This document shows positions 35,480 to 48,700 of a DNA stretch of 64,000 bases, in pieces. Position numbers and translations under genes: made by a program. The stretch comes from Microstegium vimineum (Eukaryota; Streptophyta; Magnoliopsida; Poales; Poaceae). How positions within the stretch are numbered: position 1 is the stretch's first letter; every line of letters starts with the position of its first letter. The DNA is taken from contig CM039127.1 in NCBI GenBank assembly GCA_022036555.1, positions 51,968,122 through 52,032,121 on the forward strand, given 5' to 3'. The notes beneath the pieces are model-generated. The model was not told the origin of the DNA. It was given only the letters and a program-made list of their open reading frames with translations, and made no database searches.

Positions 35480-38400
35480 TCAACTATTGTTAGCAGGATT
35501 CGGGCTAGAACCACGTGGCGGGCTTGCCACCGCTGGCTTCTGCGGTTTACCCCTCAAGAAGCTCTTCGTGTATAGGGCTCCGAATACAATGGCCTGGTAA
35601 CACAAAACGTTTGTTATTTCATGGTTGAAATGGATGCAGGTGATATACTGTGAGGTGACTTGAAAGACAGAGGTAGATGATGACTTACTGCGCCAACCCA
35701 CTGCATCCAGCTGAGAGGATGTACGAACCAGATGCAGGACAGCAATATGCTCACCAGCTACAATAATGTATGGACAAGGATAACAATTGTTAGAAAACGA
35801 GGTTGAATGTTATGTATGCGGGAATTGTCACGCTGATGATGCCAATATCCACCTGTCTAGTTGTCATTATGGTAGCAAATGTGAGAGCCCCAAATGTTCG
35901 GATGGTGTAGGATATGAAGAACTGACTAGCTGTTGCAACCTGAAATAGTACACATGTAAATCCCACAGCAAAAGGATAAGCTGCCTTGGGTATTTAAACA
36001 AAGAATAGTTGCTTGGCTTTGTAGGCACAGGAGAGGAAAACTAAAAAAATTGGCATTGCCCATAGAGTTATATTTAATAGATATCTCTTCCACTGTACTG
36101 AAAACTTCACAATGTCCATCAACCTATATATTTATTTCAATTCTATTTCTCATGCTAACCATGTGACTAACCTTTACATCTGTGCTCAAGTGAATTTGCT
36201 TTACATTCTGAACTGGCACACTTTGGAACAAGGAGCAAGCAACAGTGCATACTAAAAGATGAGGAAGATAAGTCTTACACTGGACAGGATTAGAACATCA
36301 GAAAAGCAATCTGGGTGACGAAACATAAAATCCACAGCTGGAATCAGATGATTCTGGAGAATCAGCCCTGTAAAAAAGGGAAAAGTATCAGAGATGTGCA
36401 AGCACAATCATCATAACTGTTAATAATGTTGATATAGTGTACCAAAAAAATGGTATAATTGGTGGAAGTCCAGAACTACTAATCAAATTTCATCATACTG
36501 GGCCTATTACAAAATTAAGTTAAACTTTGGTTGTAGCACATAGATCATAATTCATACCACTTAAACTAAGAAGACAAGAGCACACCGTCGTGTAGAATAT
36601 TTGGTTGTGTATTTCCATGTCATACCCTTTGAAGAGTTTATCTTGGAATGTGCTTGTGAACCCATCAAAACTGGACATCCAGAACACAAGAACATGGGGT
36701 CAGCTTAGGTGGTTCTAGTGTCAAACAAGACTGAAAGAAAGTAAAAACCCTGTTTAGGAACCACTAGTTCTCTGTATGATCTATACAGATACAAGTCCTT
36801 ATTGGAAAATTTCAGGTATTTTACTAGATATAACAAATCATACGGTAGAAAACTTTTGAATTTAAGTCAGGTATTTCTATCTTTCTCTGTAGCCATTTTT
36901 CTAAAGCTTCATACAATCATACCTATACATGTATTAGTGTCTAATAAGATAAAGAGTATAGCTCTAGAATCACAACATCACCAAGTCCATCTGGAATAAC
37001 TCAGTACAATATTATAATGGAAAATTAAACAGGTTTCCAGAAATCATAAAGATGCAGAAATCTGTTATTACAGGATTTCATGAGCTGCATCAGGAGTTCA
37101 GGACTGTTTTCTTTAGCATGGAAAGAAATAGCAGAGAGTCGTACCCAAGATAACCAAGCATGAGTGAAACACCCCAAATAGTACTTTCTCTGGCTTTATT
37201 AAATGGACTTACATCCATCGATGCCTGCATGAGTGAAGGACAGAAGGAAAATGAATAGCTTTAGAAAATACTCAATTATTTTGGCAAAAGCATAGGTGTA
37301 TACCAAGTATATAAATGTATATGTTTTCTTGAGACAAATCTTGTTCTTCTGAGTTAGAATTCAGCCTATCACAACCCTAAGCACATTGCCCCAATACCCT
37401 CCCCATGGCCCACTTGATTCAGCAGCCCACAGGCCACAGGCCATCCCACCAGCACGCAGTGTGCCTCTCTAGCATCTCTGGCAATACACAATCACATTGT
37501 CAGCGGCTCTGTTCCTCTTCCCCATCTCCCCATCCCCACAACCATTTGAGCCAAACACTAGGTCCGCCACAACACACAAGGTGTTAGGCTATGAGCAGCG
37601 ATTTGGCAAAGCCATAGGCCCAGCCTCCGGTGCAGCAGGGTGTGCAAGGCCATAGCATAGCGAAGAAAAGGCACATGTGCTCCTGTGCCTTTGTGGGCTT
37701 GTGACATGCGTGACTAGCTGATTGCCCTATGACTCATTTATCTCATCGGATGACTCGGAGTTCAGGTCAGCATCTGGGATTCCTTCAATCCTTCTCAATT
37801 TGATATGATGATTAAATGAAGAAAAATCTTGCTGATTAGTCTTTGTTGTTGTCTGCAACTTGAAGCGCAGGAACAAGGTGGATTCCTCGCTGTCAGGGAG
37901 TGGCTAAGGAACCTAAAGTCGGAGAAGTGTGTTTGTTTGGATCTTAGAAGTAGCCTGATTGGATTTTTTTTTTCCTTCGGAAGGGGGGGAGTACCCAACT
38001 CTAAAGTCCTGGCTCTGCCACTGCCCAACACTCTGGATAATGTGCAAGGATATTAATGAATATATAGGGGTACTGGCCATGGATGCATTGGTTAACAGCC
38101 CCAAAGTACTTGTTGGTTACCAGCAGTTTCCAAGTCTATGCTCATGCAGAAATATGCTAGTCAACCAATATGTTTTTTGGAAGATAACCCTTTCTCCATC
38201 CTGCTATACCCGTTCTACTTAAAAATTCAATGCAAGATAGATAAGCTATATATTCTCCAGTTCCTTTTCTATAAAAGTAGACAATTCAAATTCATACCAG
38301 GATGCAAGCACGTGATACTCAATAATGAAGAGGAGAGAGTTGGACATGTAGAGTTACCGGATATAGAATGAACAATGCACAACCCAGAGTCACGATGACA

Positions 38401-40553
38401 GCAAAGAAGTAATCTTTTCCACCATACTTCTTTCTCATTATTATTGTGCCCCAAATCTACCAAACAATAAAAAAAAAGATAACATCTATAAGATGGCACT
38501 TATCTTGGATATCAAGAACATATATGTAAACATGTAATATGCACATTACTGAGACCACCAAATTCATATTGTGCAATAATTCGAACATGCATCTTATTGA
38601 CAATTATCCCATTATGTATTTAGCATCTGATCCAAAGATACCAGTTCCAGTGACTATTGGCACCAAACTAGACTATGCACAGCCATAGAGTGTAATTGCT
38701 TCAGCATTACTTAAATGAGAACCATTAAATCGGGCGCAATAGTCCTCACAGTCACATGGATATTATAAAAAAATACTTCATACATTTAACATCTGATACA
38801 TGGTTATCATTCCCAATGATTACTGGCACCAAACTAGACTGTGTACAGACAACCATCAATACTCAACCGAGAACCATTAGAACATGAAAGGCACTGATGC
38901 TTCCCTAGCAGGCTAGAAAATAGTGGAGATGTGTGGAAAATACGGTTTGATCACTGGTCACTGTATAGTAGCAGAGGTTACCATAACAGGTATCATCTTG
39001 GCACATTTGGCAAGTGTTTGTACAGGGAAGCTAACATACTTGAGGGCCTGGAAAAAGTTACTTTACATAAACAAGTAGCACGAAACAACACAATGGCAAA
39101 AGAAACAAAGGGCAGAGTCTAACCTCATACTGGCATGTTGTGGTCAGTATATTTGATATGGAGACGACACCATATTTGTGTAGCGGAGCCACAGGGTCCA
39201 AGGATTTCTTACTTGCCTGCACAGGATTACAAATACAGAAATTAACAGGACTGCAGATCCATACGAGTTGGAGAGGTAACCTGTGAGAGCAGGGGACCAT
39301 CATACCAGTAGCACCATTGCAGACACCATGGATGTGGTGATGCGGTTACAGAAGACAAGGAAAAGCGAGTATCTGAAGAACTCCTTCTCCACTCCATACG
39401 GAACCCTCATGATCTTCTCCTACACAACATCAACACGAAAACAAACACATCTAGTATGTTAAGCTTTGGGGTGCACGCAGTGCGGAAAAGGAACCAGAAT
39501 GTCTCAAGTTGCTTGATACTAAAAAGCAAATATACTAGCTCCGTCCCAAAATAAATCAATTCGTAGAAACACTATAAAGTTTGACCAACTTTATATTTAT
39601 AGAAAAGGGTAAAACATCCAAGACACCAAATAAGTATCTTATATGAAAATATATTTCATCATACACCTAGTGACACTGAATTTGTCATAAGTATTGGTGC
39701 TCTTTCCTATGAGGTTGGTAAAACTTAAAATAATCTGACTTAGGACAATCTAGAAGTTGATTTAATTTGGGACAGAGGGAGCATTAGCCAATTATATATA
39801 AAAGAGATACTAAATGAGTAATACATTTGGACAAATCTAGAAGTTGATTTAATTTTGGGACAGAGGGAGCATTGGCCAATTATATATAATAAAAGAGATA
39901 AATGAGTAATAGTACATGAATACGGCTGTACCCTGTCATCATAATATCATGTTTGTGAATGCACCGATCGTTAGTGTAACTAGTGGTAATAATTGAGCTA
40001 AAAAAGGGCAGAGCGAGTAAGAGGTAGGCATGCTTTTGTCAGTGGTTTTGACTGGAAGCGGTGATTGGGGAACATCCATTTGTTGAATTACTAGAGCAAG
40101 GGAACAAGGGCCTCCTCAGCTAGGGATCCCCTCACCTCCCCGCCATGGGAAACGAAACCCTCTGTTAGCCAGACGATTCGGAACTGAAGATCGCGTACTG
40201 TGCCAGACGGCAGTGAAATTCGGGAGGAAGCAGAGCACCAGAATCCACAGCAGGTCCCCTGCAGCCGCCGTGGATTCGGCCGGAGCGCTAAAAGGCGACA
40301 GATCACCCCTCGCGGATGCTAGTATTGTCTAATAAATCTCGGTGTCGGGCGAAGGAGTGGAGAAGAAATGGTGGCAGAGGGGGTAAACCCAACCCACCTG
40401 GAGTACGCCGTAGACGAGGAGGGTGCTCATGATGCCGAGGACGGCGAATCCACAGCGGGCCGCCCAGCGGCGGCGGTCGTCCTTTTCCCTGTCCCTGTCC
40501 CTGTCCGCCGCCACCGGCAGCAGCCCCGTCGTCGTCGCCGCCGCGTCCGCCAT
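35480..40553 (-). CDS. UTR5: UDP-galactose/UDP-glucose transporter (SLC35B1/UTR5-like)
   Basis: A multi-pass nucleotide-sugar antiporter of the drug/metabolite transporter superfamily, moving UDP-sugars into the ER/Golgi lumen. Eleven exons on the minus strand, in order: 40553-40398, 39419-39306, 39216-39124, 39047-38982, 38456-38358, 37224-37145, 36670-36558, 36367-36279, 35939-35853, 35757-35689, 35593-35480. All junctions are GT-AG and in phase; total 1080 nt, 359 aa. Segments: GIMSTLLVYGVLQ (first membrane helix), EKIMRVPYGVEKEFF, DPVAPLHKYGVVSISNIL, YVSFPVQTLAKCAKMIPVM, GYLGFDGFTSTFQDKLFKGY, ASQFFISYTIRTFGALTF, IMTTRQLVSILLSCIW and a Pro/Ser-rich tail. These match the Arabidopsis UTR5 group (remembered). 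The start is ATG in MADAAATTTG. Introns 1 and 5 carry MITE-like and other repeats. The gene looks intact. Confidence 0.93.
39535..39785. mobile_element. Stowaway-like MITE in transporter intron 1
   Basis: The left end reads CTCCGTCCCAAAATAAATC and the right end GATTTAATTTGGGACAGAGG, inverted to each other, with TA next to the left end. The right end plus flank is then duplicated once in tandem (about 39747-39815 and 39832-39915). Non-coding. Confidence 0.65.
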
Positions 40554-42483
40554 GGCCCCTCCACTTGCCGCGTCCGCCGCGTCAACCAAACGAAACGCCT
40601 CGATGGCGGCGCCGGGTCGGTGGAGGATGCGGCGCACGCGCTGCGGGTGGGCCCCGCGTGGCAGCGAGAGAGAGAGAGAGAGAGAGAGAGTGGGGCGGGA
40701 AGCACGAAGCGGTGGGGACGGCCGGCCGGCTGGCTGGCTGGCTCGCTCCACTTGCGGGCGGTTCCGGCCGGCAGTGGAAACGGGAAACTGGAAAGCTGAC
40801 AGGGGGCGTACGGACGGCCGGTCACTTTGCGGTTGCGGGGTCAGTACGGCATGGCCCACTGGGCCCTCGTGCGTGCGATGCCGCACTGTCTCCGTGCACG
40901 AGAGCAGCGCGTGAGATTAGATTAAATTAGATTAGACTAGAGGAAGGACTATCTACCAGTAAGTGGTCGTATACTCTCTCCGTATTTAAGTTGTTGTTTT
41001 AAGACAAGGTTTCAGTGAAACATTATTAAGAATATAAATTATGAATAATTTTTAAATTATTAAATTTAAAAATGTAAAAATCATATTAATAGACTTGTCT
41101 TAAAAAATACTTTCATAAATATATATATATATATATCATATTTTAATAAATATTTTTTAAAAAATAAACAATCAAAGCTATATTTTAAAGACCGTACCGT
41201 TTTCTAAAACGATAAGCTTTTTAAGTATGGAGGGAGAATAATCCAGCTCCAACCTACTACTACTATATATTAGAAGATGGTACATGTCTGCTTGTGGATA
41301 GAGTACTGCCGCCATCATCAAATTCAAAAAGATCTGCATATATACTATGGTAAAAAAAATAATTCATAGCCGCACATTTAGTAATAATATATAAGCGGTT
41401 CGTTAAAAATCCACTCCCACGTCAGCACATTATATGCTGGCCGGCCTCCACATTGCCGTCGTTGGTTTGAATGAATCGGGCGGGGCAGTCACTGTATAGT
41501 ACGGAGTAGGCAGCAGGCTCTACGCATACGCATACACGATCTTGCCAAACTCGATCATATTGTAGAAAGAAAGAAAAGATGTAGTAGAAATAAATTTGAA
41601 AAAATGACAGCCGGCCTCTAGCAACCTTTAGGGATCAGTCCGTCAGTCAGAATCAACAGCAAAGAATGATATAGCGACATCTTGGAGGCCTTGTGCATCT
41701 GGATGCACATGTATCTTACTCAAACTATAATTTGAACTAATATATACTCCAATCTATGTGGTTTGTGGTAAATACATGCGCATCCAAATAAGACCGGAAG
41801 ATGCCATTGTTGCTATCTAGCTGCTGCTGCTGCTTGTGTTCAGAGCTGGGGGATGGGCAACAGGGGCGACCAAGCCACCTCTGCATTTATAAAGTAACTC
41901 TCATCCGCAAATAAATTGCAGCTCTCCCGTTAATTCAGTTCCTGTTCACCATTCTCTATGCGACACGTGGTGCTGTAATCGGAGGATGCTGAGGCCCTTC
42001 TGATTATTTGCTAGATAAAAGAAACAAACGAGTCTCCGCCCCTCCGTCTCACCCGTCAGAGTAAAAAACAGGCCTCTATCTACATCGCTGCCTCCGCCTC
42101 TATGTCTCCGCTAAAAAAAACTGTACATCGCCGCCTCCGCCTCCACCTCCACTTTTCCGCTTGCACTTCCTTGCCTTTTCCTCTTCCGTAATCGCCGCGG
42201 CCTGGTTCTTCTTTTTTACAGGCTGAGGATTCCAGCCTCGGTAGGCACAAGGTTCGATCTGCACAGATCGGATCGCTTCGTCGCCTCTTCGTCTTCCCCG
42301 GTCGCGGTGCGTGCGGAGGTCACAAACGACCCCGACGTCGAAGGCCCTTGGGGCGCGGGTAGGCCTGGGGCACAGGCGCCAGATACAGGCCTCCCTTATC
42401 CTCATCTTCAGTGCTAACTATGAGGCTTTGCAAGGTCTAGCTCACCGCCCGCCCTTGATTACCTCGCGGCCTGAGGTTTGTGT
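40554..42483. other. Intergenic DNA upstream of the transporter gene
   Basis: Transporter 5' UTR/promoter, including an 11-unit GA run near 40668-40690, then AT-rich DNA with a MITE, then a CT-rich stretch at 42040-42300. No gene supported. Confidence 0.4.
40974..41237. mobile_element. Stowaway-like MITE
   Basis: About 264 bp between TA dinucleotides. The left end CTCTCTCCGTATTTAAG is inverted relative to the right end CTTTTTAAGTATGGAGGGAG. It is AT-rich and non-coding, with complementary TAAGACAAG-like and CTTGTCTTA segments inside. Confidence 0.65.
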
Positions 42484-42870
42484 TGTTGGATATGTGTCGA
42501 ATATGTGTACATTTTTTGTTACGTTGGACTTGAGTTGTATTAGGGGCTAGGATAGAGTTGGAGTCGAACTCTGTATCCTAGGGGGCCATAAATATGAGGC
42601 AACCCCTGTAGTAACTATGAGACGACTTGGCGGCTGGTTAGGGTGGCGGCGAGGCCGCGGGATCGCCCGGATGCCGGTGTAGCTACTGTTTATGGGGAGG
42701 AGCGCCCGTAGTCATTGCCCCGAGGATTAGGCACATCGCCGAACCTCGTTAAAAAAACATCGTGCCTCGGTGTCGTTCTCGTTTGCGTATCTTCTTCTAT
42801 GGTGGTTATGCTTCCGCGTTCATCGGTTAGTAGATCCGTTTGGGTCTGGAATTAACCGAGCACTCTAACA
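42484..42870 (+). repeat. 5' LTR of the Copia element
   Basis: 387 bp, TG...CA bounded. It holds TTAGGGGCTAGGATAGAG and AGGATTAGGCACATCGCC blocks that recur in the 3' LTR. A CATAAATATGAGG segment may act as its TATA region. Confidence 0.92.
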
Positions 42871-42871
42871 A

Positions 42872-42885
42872 GTGGTATCTAGAGC
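42872..42885 (+). other. Primer-binding site
   Basis: GTGGTATCTAGAGC lies one base after the 5' LTR. It resembles the TGGTATCAGAGC sequence complementary to the 3' end of initiator methionine tRNA, the usual Copia primer, with one extra T. Confidence 0.75.
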
Positions 42886-44057
42886 CTGGTTAATAGAAGA
42901 AGATCGTGGGAGGTGCGATGGATATGTTCTACACCGCGCAAGGCTCGCACGGGTGTGTCCGGAGAAGGACATGGCGCAAGGTGGAGCATGACGTCGAACG
43001 ACGACTCGATCGGTGGAGTTGGAAACTTCGAGCGGGTGGCTCGAACTGTCCAATGAGCTGCAATCAACAGGGATCTGTCCAGACGTGGAGATCGGGTTGA
43101 TGGCGGCTGGTGGCTGCTGTTCGATAGGGGTCAGTCAGACGTGATGGCCAGGTTCGACGGTGCGGCTGGAAGACGTCGTGGATGAAGACGGTGGCTTCGA
43201 CGCGTGATCAGGTCGGGAGTTTGACTATGATCAGCGTGATCGTTGCGGGATTAGTAACGATGGTGGTGAAAACCATGGTGGGCTCGATGTTGATGGATGA
43301 AATTGTTTCAAGGTTATGTTGTGGTGAGTCATGTTTTTTTTCGGATGACTAAGTTGGAGACAGCCAGATGGGAGTATGCAGGTGTTGGGTGCTATAGGCA
43401 TGACTGCAACCCGTTGTGCCAACGTTGAAGTGCAGCAGAGCATGTCCCACGACGAGTTGGAGGAGACAAGTTGATAGGCAAGTCGAATTACATATTTGGA
43501 TATGTGGAAATAATTCCTTTGGTCTATCTAATATGCTTCCTAGAACTTGCTTGTCATGAGGTTTGGCTAAAGCGGGGTCCACCTGCATGTCTATTGCACG
43601 GTCACAAGTAAAAGAAAACGAAATCAGCAACCGTACGGAACAGGAAAGGATTCGAGTACCGGAAGTCTGATCTATTCGGACTTAGTTCGAATCTGTTTGG
43701 TCTCCATAAATACAGAGAGGGTCACAATATATTTCAGATCAAAGCAATCGACAGCTCGTGAACCTGAGGTTCTGGAGTTGTGGTGATCTGTAGGCGACGC
43801 TCAAGCAGGTTGACTACGTCGTGTGCGAGCGACGAGGCAGTTGACGGAAGGCTTGCAAGCGGCGTGGCTGTGCACAAGCGGTGTACGGCGGCGGCGGCGA
43901 CATACGACGGATCACAACACGTGCGGGAGGCGTGTGCTGCGGTGCGTGTGTGCTGCGGCAAGGAATAAGCGCGTGGATGACGTGCTTGGTGCGCGTGGAG
44001 CGAGCACGCGGGCGTACATAAGGTACGTGTTTTTCGGCGATCTGTGGCAACAGGCAG

Positions 44058-45320
44058 ATGGCGTCGATGTCGTCCAAGTTTAAGGTGGCGAGGTTCGATG
44101 GCACCGGGAACTTCGGGCTGTGGCAGACGAGGGTGAAGGATCTGTTGGCTCAACAGAGTATCTCTAAGGTGCTCAGCGGGATTAAACCGGAGAAGGTAGA
44201 TGATGATAAGTGGGAGGAGATGCAGGCGCAGGCATGCGCGGCTATTAGGTTGAGTCTCTCTGATCAGATCATGTACCATGTCATGGAGGAAAATTCGCCG
44301 AAGAAAATTTGGGACAAGTTGGTCAATCAGTTCATGTTCAAGACGGTGACTCAGAAGTTGTATCTGAAGCAGAAATTGTTTGGCTTGAAGATGCAAGAGG
44401 GCTTAGATCTTACAGAGCACATCAATGTCTTCAATCAATTGGTTGCTGATCTTGTGAAGGTTGAGGTGAAGATTGATGATGAAGACAGGGCTATTATTCT
44501 TCTGTGTTCGTTGCTGAGGTCTTATGAGCACTTGGTTACTACACTGACGTATGGGAAGGAGGACATCAAGATGGAGGATATTGTTGCTGTGTTGCTTGCT
44601 CATGATCAACGGAGGAAGAACAATGCAACGGAAGATTCTTCTGGTGATGCTTACCTAGTCAGAGGTGATCGCAGAGTGGAAGATAAGAGAGGCAACAAGA
44701 AGAAGGGTCCGCGGTGCTATAAGTGTGGCGACTTTAGACATGTGAAGAGGAACTGTCCAGAACTGAAGAAGGATGGAGGATCCATAAGTGTTGTGATTGC
44801 CAATAAGAAAGATGACTCGGATAGCGATGGTGAACTTCTCACGGTGTCAAGTGAAGAGTCTTGTGAAGCGTGGTTGTTAGATTCTGCTAGCTCGTTTCAT
44901 GCAACATCAAAGGAGTTATTCTCGTCATACACTGAGAAAGAAAGTGGTTTTGCTTACTTAGGAGATGGTTCAAGCTATCTTGCTGAAGGAGTGGGCGACA
45001 TCAAGTTCAAGTTGTATGATGGTGAAGAGATGCTGCTTAAGGGTGTGAAGCATGTGCCAGGGCTAACTAGGAATCAGATTTCGCTTGGTTTATTGCATGA
45101 AGAAGGCTGGTTGTATCAGGCAATTCCTAATAAGAAGACCTTAAGAGTTATGCATGGAGGCAAGACAATCATGATTGGTGAGAAGTCAGGCGTGCACCAA
45201 TACAAGCTGAAAGGGAGCGTTGTTGAAGGTGGAGTCATGGATGACAATGCAAATATGACGGTGTTCTATCCTGGTGGTGATGCGGCTGTGCGATCAGCCT
45301 CATCAAGTCGTTCGAAGTGA
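44058..45320 (+). CDS. Copia Gag protein with partial protease
   Basis: 420 aa from the ATG at 44058. It would form virus-like particles of the retrotransposon. Residues about 5-190 are a UBN2/Gag-type region (FDGTGNFGLWQTRV, KIWDKLVNQF). Residues 220-233 are a CCHC zinc knuckle (CYKCGDFRHVKRNC, exact CX2CX4HX4C). Residues 271-288 resemble the start of the aspartic protease (WLLDSASSFHATSKELF), where most Copia proteases have DSGAS or DSGAT, so the site looks altered. About 130 more residues include the GAG-pre-integrase-like NKKTLRVMHGG and YKLKG. The frame ends 89 bases before the 3' LTR. All downstream pol domains are absent. Confidence 0.9.
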   Translation: MASMSSKFKVARFDGTGNFGLWQTRVKDLLAQQSISKVLSGIKPEKVDDDKWEEMQAQACAAIRLSLSDQIMYHVMEENSPKKIWDKLVNQFMFKTVTQKLYLKQKLFGLKMQEGLDLTEHINVFNQLVADLVKVEVKIDDEDRAIILLCSLLRSYEHLVTTLTYGKEDIKMEDIVAVLLAHDQRRKNNATEDSSGDAYLVRGDRRVEDKRGNKKKGPRCYKCGDFRHVKRNCPELKKDGGSISVVIANKKDDSDSDGELLTVSSEESCEAWLLDSASSFHATSKELFSSYTEKESGFAYLGDGSSYLAEGVGDIKFKLYDGEEMLLKGVKHVPGLTRNQISLGLLHEEGWLYQAIPNKKTLRVMHGGKTIMIGEKSGVHQYKLKGSVVEGGVMDDNANMTVFYPGGDAAVRSASSSRSK

Positions 45321-45409
45321 GCGGCGGACGGAGACGACTCAAGTCCGGGTACACGGAGGTTCGCGCATGACGACTTCAAAATGGCGTGCATATTCGTCAA
45401 GGTGGAGTT

Positions 45410-45796
45410 TGTTGGATATGTGTCGAATATGTGTACAATTTTGGTTACGTTGGACTTGAGTTGTATTAGGGGCTAGGATAGAGTTGGAGTCGAACTCTGT
45501 ATCCTAGGGGGCCATAAATATGAGGCAACCCCTGTAGTAACCATGAGATGACTTGACGGCTGGTTAGGGTGGCGGCGAGGCCGCGGGATCGCCCGGATGC
45601 CGGTGTAGCTGCTGTTTATGGGGAGGAGCGCCCGTAGTCATTGCCCCGAGGATTAGGCACATCGCCGGACCTCGTTAAAAAAACATCGTGCCTCGGTGTC
45701 GTTCTCGTTTGCGTATCTTCTTTTATGGTGGTTATGCTTCCGCGTTCATTGATTAGTAGATCCGTTTAGGTTTGGAATTAACCGAGCACTCTAACA
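45410..45796 (+). repeat. 3' LTR of the Copia element
   Basis: 387 bp, equal in length to the 5' LTR. A purine-rich AAGGTGGAG just before it is the likely polypurine tract. Confidence 0.92.
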
Positions 45797-48700
45797 TGTG
45801 TCCCCTCCCCCTTCTTCATCTAGGCTCCGATCTATACATCTTGATCTAGGCTCCGATCCGTACCCGTCTGTCTATTTTTTTTTTGCCTACCTCCATCTTG
45901 ATCTGGGCTCCGATCTATACATGTCTTATACTCGAGTTGGTTATCTGTCTTTTTTTTGCAGCAGCTACCCAAGCCAGTCTCTAGTGTGCTTCGTCTGTCG
46001 TGGTGGTGTACCACCGTTGATAGAGTATTCCTATACGTTGTTTTAATTTATCGTGTCACCTAATCTTACTAACATATTCAGATCGTGTCACCTAATCTTA
46101 CTAACATATTCGGATTGTGTGTTGTTCTATTTTAGGTTCACAACCCCTGCTGCGAAGAGGAAAATGTTGCATGTGATCGATCCTTGGTAGGTTCCTAATG
46201 TCTTACCTTTTATACCAAACCTACATTTTTTATTTAGAATTAATGTCATGTGTATTTGCATCGATATATGCTGTGGTAGATACAACGAAATGCATGTCTC
46301 TATGTGAGACAATACTTGACTAAATGAAATGTGTATCTTCATGCTGCAGATTAGCCTTTTTTCTTTTTTCCGGTCATATTGACATATGTCTATGTGATAT
46401 GCTGATTTGGCAGCTATAGTTTGGTACATATATCTAAATCTATTGCTTTTAGAATTTCTTTCTAAAATGTGTTTGAACATTTACCAACTACATATTATTT
46501 GTATGCTTATGTTAATTAGCTATTGTTGCATGCTTATGCTAATTACATGTTGTTCTTTTGCTATGGTATTTACTGACTCTGTGCAATTCAACTAAAATGG
46601 TTTCCTGAGTATTTTAGTGCTACTAACAAAGATGACCTTTCTGTACACCTTCATAATCAAATTATTTATTTAATCGTGTTATCTGAATTGATTATAATTA
46701 TTATAGGGCAACCATGAGATGACATGGTGCTAGGTCATTTGTATATGTCAACCAGGGTACATATCAGGTACATACCATTTGCCAATCATTTAAAAAAACT
46801 TATTGTATTAGTTCCAATAATATTGGTGTCTTTATGAGATTGATTTTCCCATGGGCATTTCAAGATGTATATTCGTTCATTATAGAATCTAAAATGTCCT
46901 AGCCTATGACTTTTTATACTTTAAAAGATTTAGACTGCAAACACTCTCTGTAAGGTTTGTAGATCTTACTATGGCGCCTGATTGATTTCTTTGGTTTGTT
47001 GACGTTTTCTCTTGCCTATTCATTCACAAAAAGGATCCTATCAGGCACTGCCAATTCAGATGACAGGTAGTTTCTTCTGAATGTTAGGCTATTGTATTTA
47101 CATGTAATGTAAAAATCACATATGCCAGTGAAAGCAGTGCACTGGTTTTAGATCAAACATGCCTAAGATAACTATAGGAAGTACTCTTTCAGATGTATTT
47201 CTTTTCCTACTTGACTCTTATACTATCCGTATTGCAATATTAGGAGGGCTATGTATCGTCTGCCTCCCTGTGTGGCCACTATTTTTAAAAAGATAGCTTT
47301 TATTCATGTGGCTACCATAATAATGTACTCTTTTCCTTAGGAAAGCCATGTCACATTTTGTTGACCTGAATCAGTTAGTACCATGGAATGCATTTTTAAT
47401 CTACCATTTAAAATTCTAAACATTTTGTAGACGTTAACTTCAAAGCTAAAAAACAGGAAGACAATTATTATGGGTACACTTGAAATTTATCATATTAATT
47501 AGATCTCTGTTATCTCTTACGTACAGTTTCGTGACAAGAGATGTATGTAGTATATATGATCAGTTTTTAATACAACTCCATGTGAAAAATTATACACTAT
47601 GCTAATAAGAATAGGGATTTATCTTCAGTTTTCCATTGTTTTTCTCTTCCTTTCCTTACCAGGGGGGCACTGTGATTACATGGTTGTACTGTTGTTGGAT
47701 AACTAAGTTATCATTTCAGCACCATATAAATATCATTTATCTTATTCCGGTATATAGGCTGTCTGAATTCTTATATTGGATTTGTGCCGGCGGTACCCTA
47801 CTAATTTCCTCTTTCTTTTCTCAGCAAGGGTCAAACAATTGTGTTGTTCAATAGGTAGGTTAGTACTTTCTCACCTCGCTAATATTATTTTTTCTCATTC
47901 GATATATAGGTTCATCAACTGCCTATGCTAAATTAGGTACCCATTTGTCTATCATTAGGTCTTTCTGTAGTAGATTTACCCACCCCTATTTATCTGATGT
48001 TAGTCATCAATTACATTTTTAGTTATTTTTACGCCTTCTGATTATGATACTAGGCAACATGGATGGCGTCATATCCAATGAATTTTTTTTTGAGAGTGAC
48101 AATGTGAACCATGTTAGAATTAGAATTACCTATCACTGAGCCCCTCATGGATCTAATTCTTGATCAACATAGATAGCTCTCTACCAAGCATTTATTCTGG
48201 TCATATCATCTTATATATTTTCTTTGATCTTATATAGCTATGCCTCCAACTTAGTCTAAAAACAATGTTTAAGGAATTGTTTTAGATATAGTTTAACATA
48301 ACAAGATGAGATAAGTCTGTTATAATACCCCTACCCCTTTTTATCCTTTTAATTAGTGAACAATTTTGAAGCCTAGCTTTAGAGAGAAGGCACCCAATTT
48401 GCATGATCTAATGATTGTGGAATTACCATTGCCTCTATTATCAAACCATTCTTACAATCATGCTGTTCTGAATTCGGTAAATAATGGATCGTATTTGTGC
48501 AGACCAATATGGAGGGAATACTATTCTTTGTCAGATGGGAGCCTATTGTGCTAGTTAGTTTTATAGAGGTGAACAAGGGTGTGGTGAGCTCGATCCGGAG
48601 GGAGACAAGACAAGTTTCCAGGGTTCGTAGCTGGATCGTCAGGGTTCAACTCGACACAACATGTATACGCAGAAGCTACTGTATGTATCATCTGACGAAA

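Larger units (their letters stand above)
42484..45796 (+). mobile_element. Non-autonomous Copia-type LTR retrotransposon (Gag-only)
   Basis: A 3.3-kb element with two 387-bp LTRs (42484-42870 and 45410-45796) that start TGTTGG and end TAACA, flanked by the 5-bp duplication TGTGT (42479-42483 and 45797-45801). A primer-binding site follows the left LTR. The interior has a 1.2-kb leader and one ORF for Gag plus the start of protease. Integrase, reverse transcriptase and RNase H are missing. By eye the two LTRs differ at about 12 positions, roughly 3 percent. Confidence 0.93.

Noticed and set aside
40368..40930. Several overlapping plus-strand ORFs at the transporter 5' end
   Set aside because: GC-rich shadows of transporter exon 1 and its leader, with a GA repeat; no domains.
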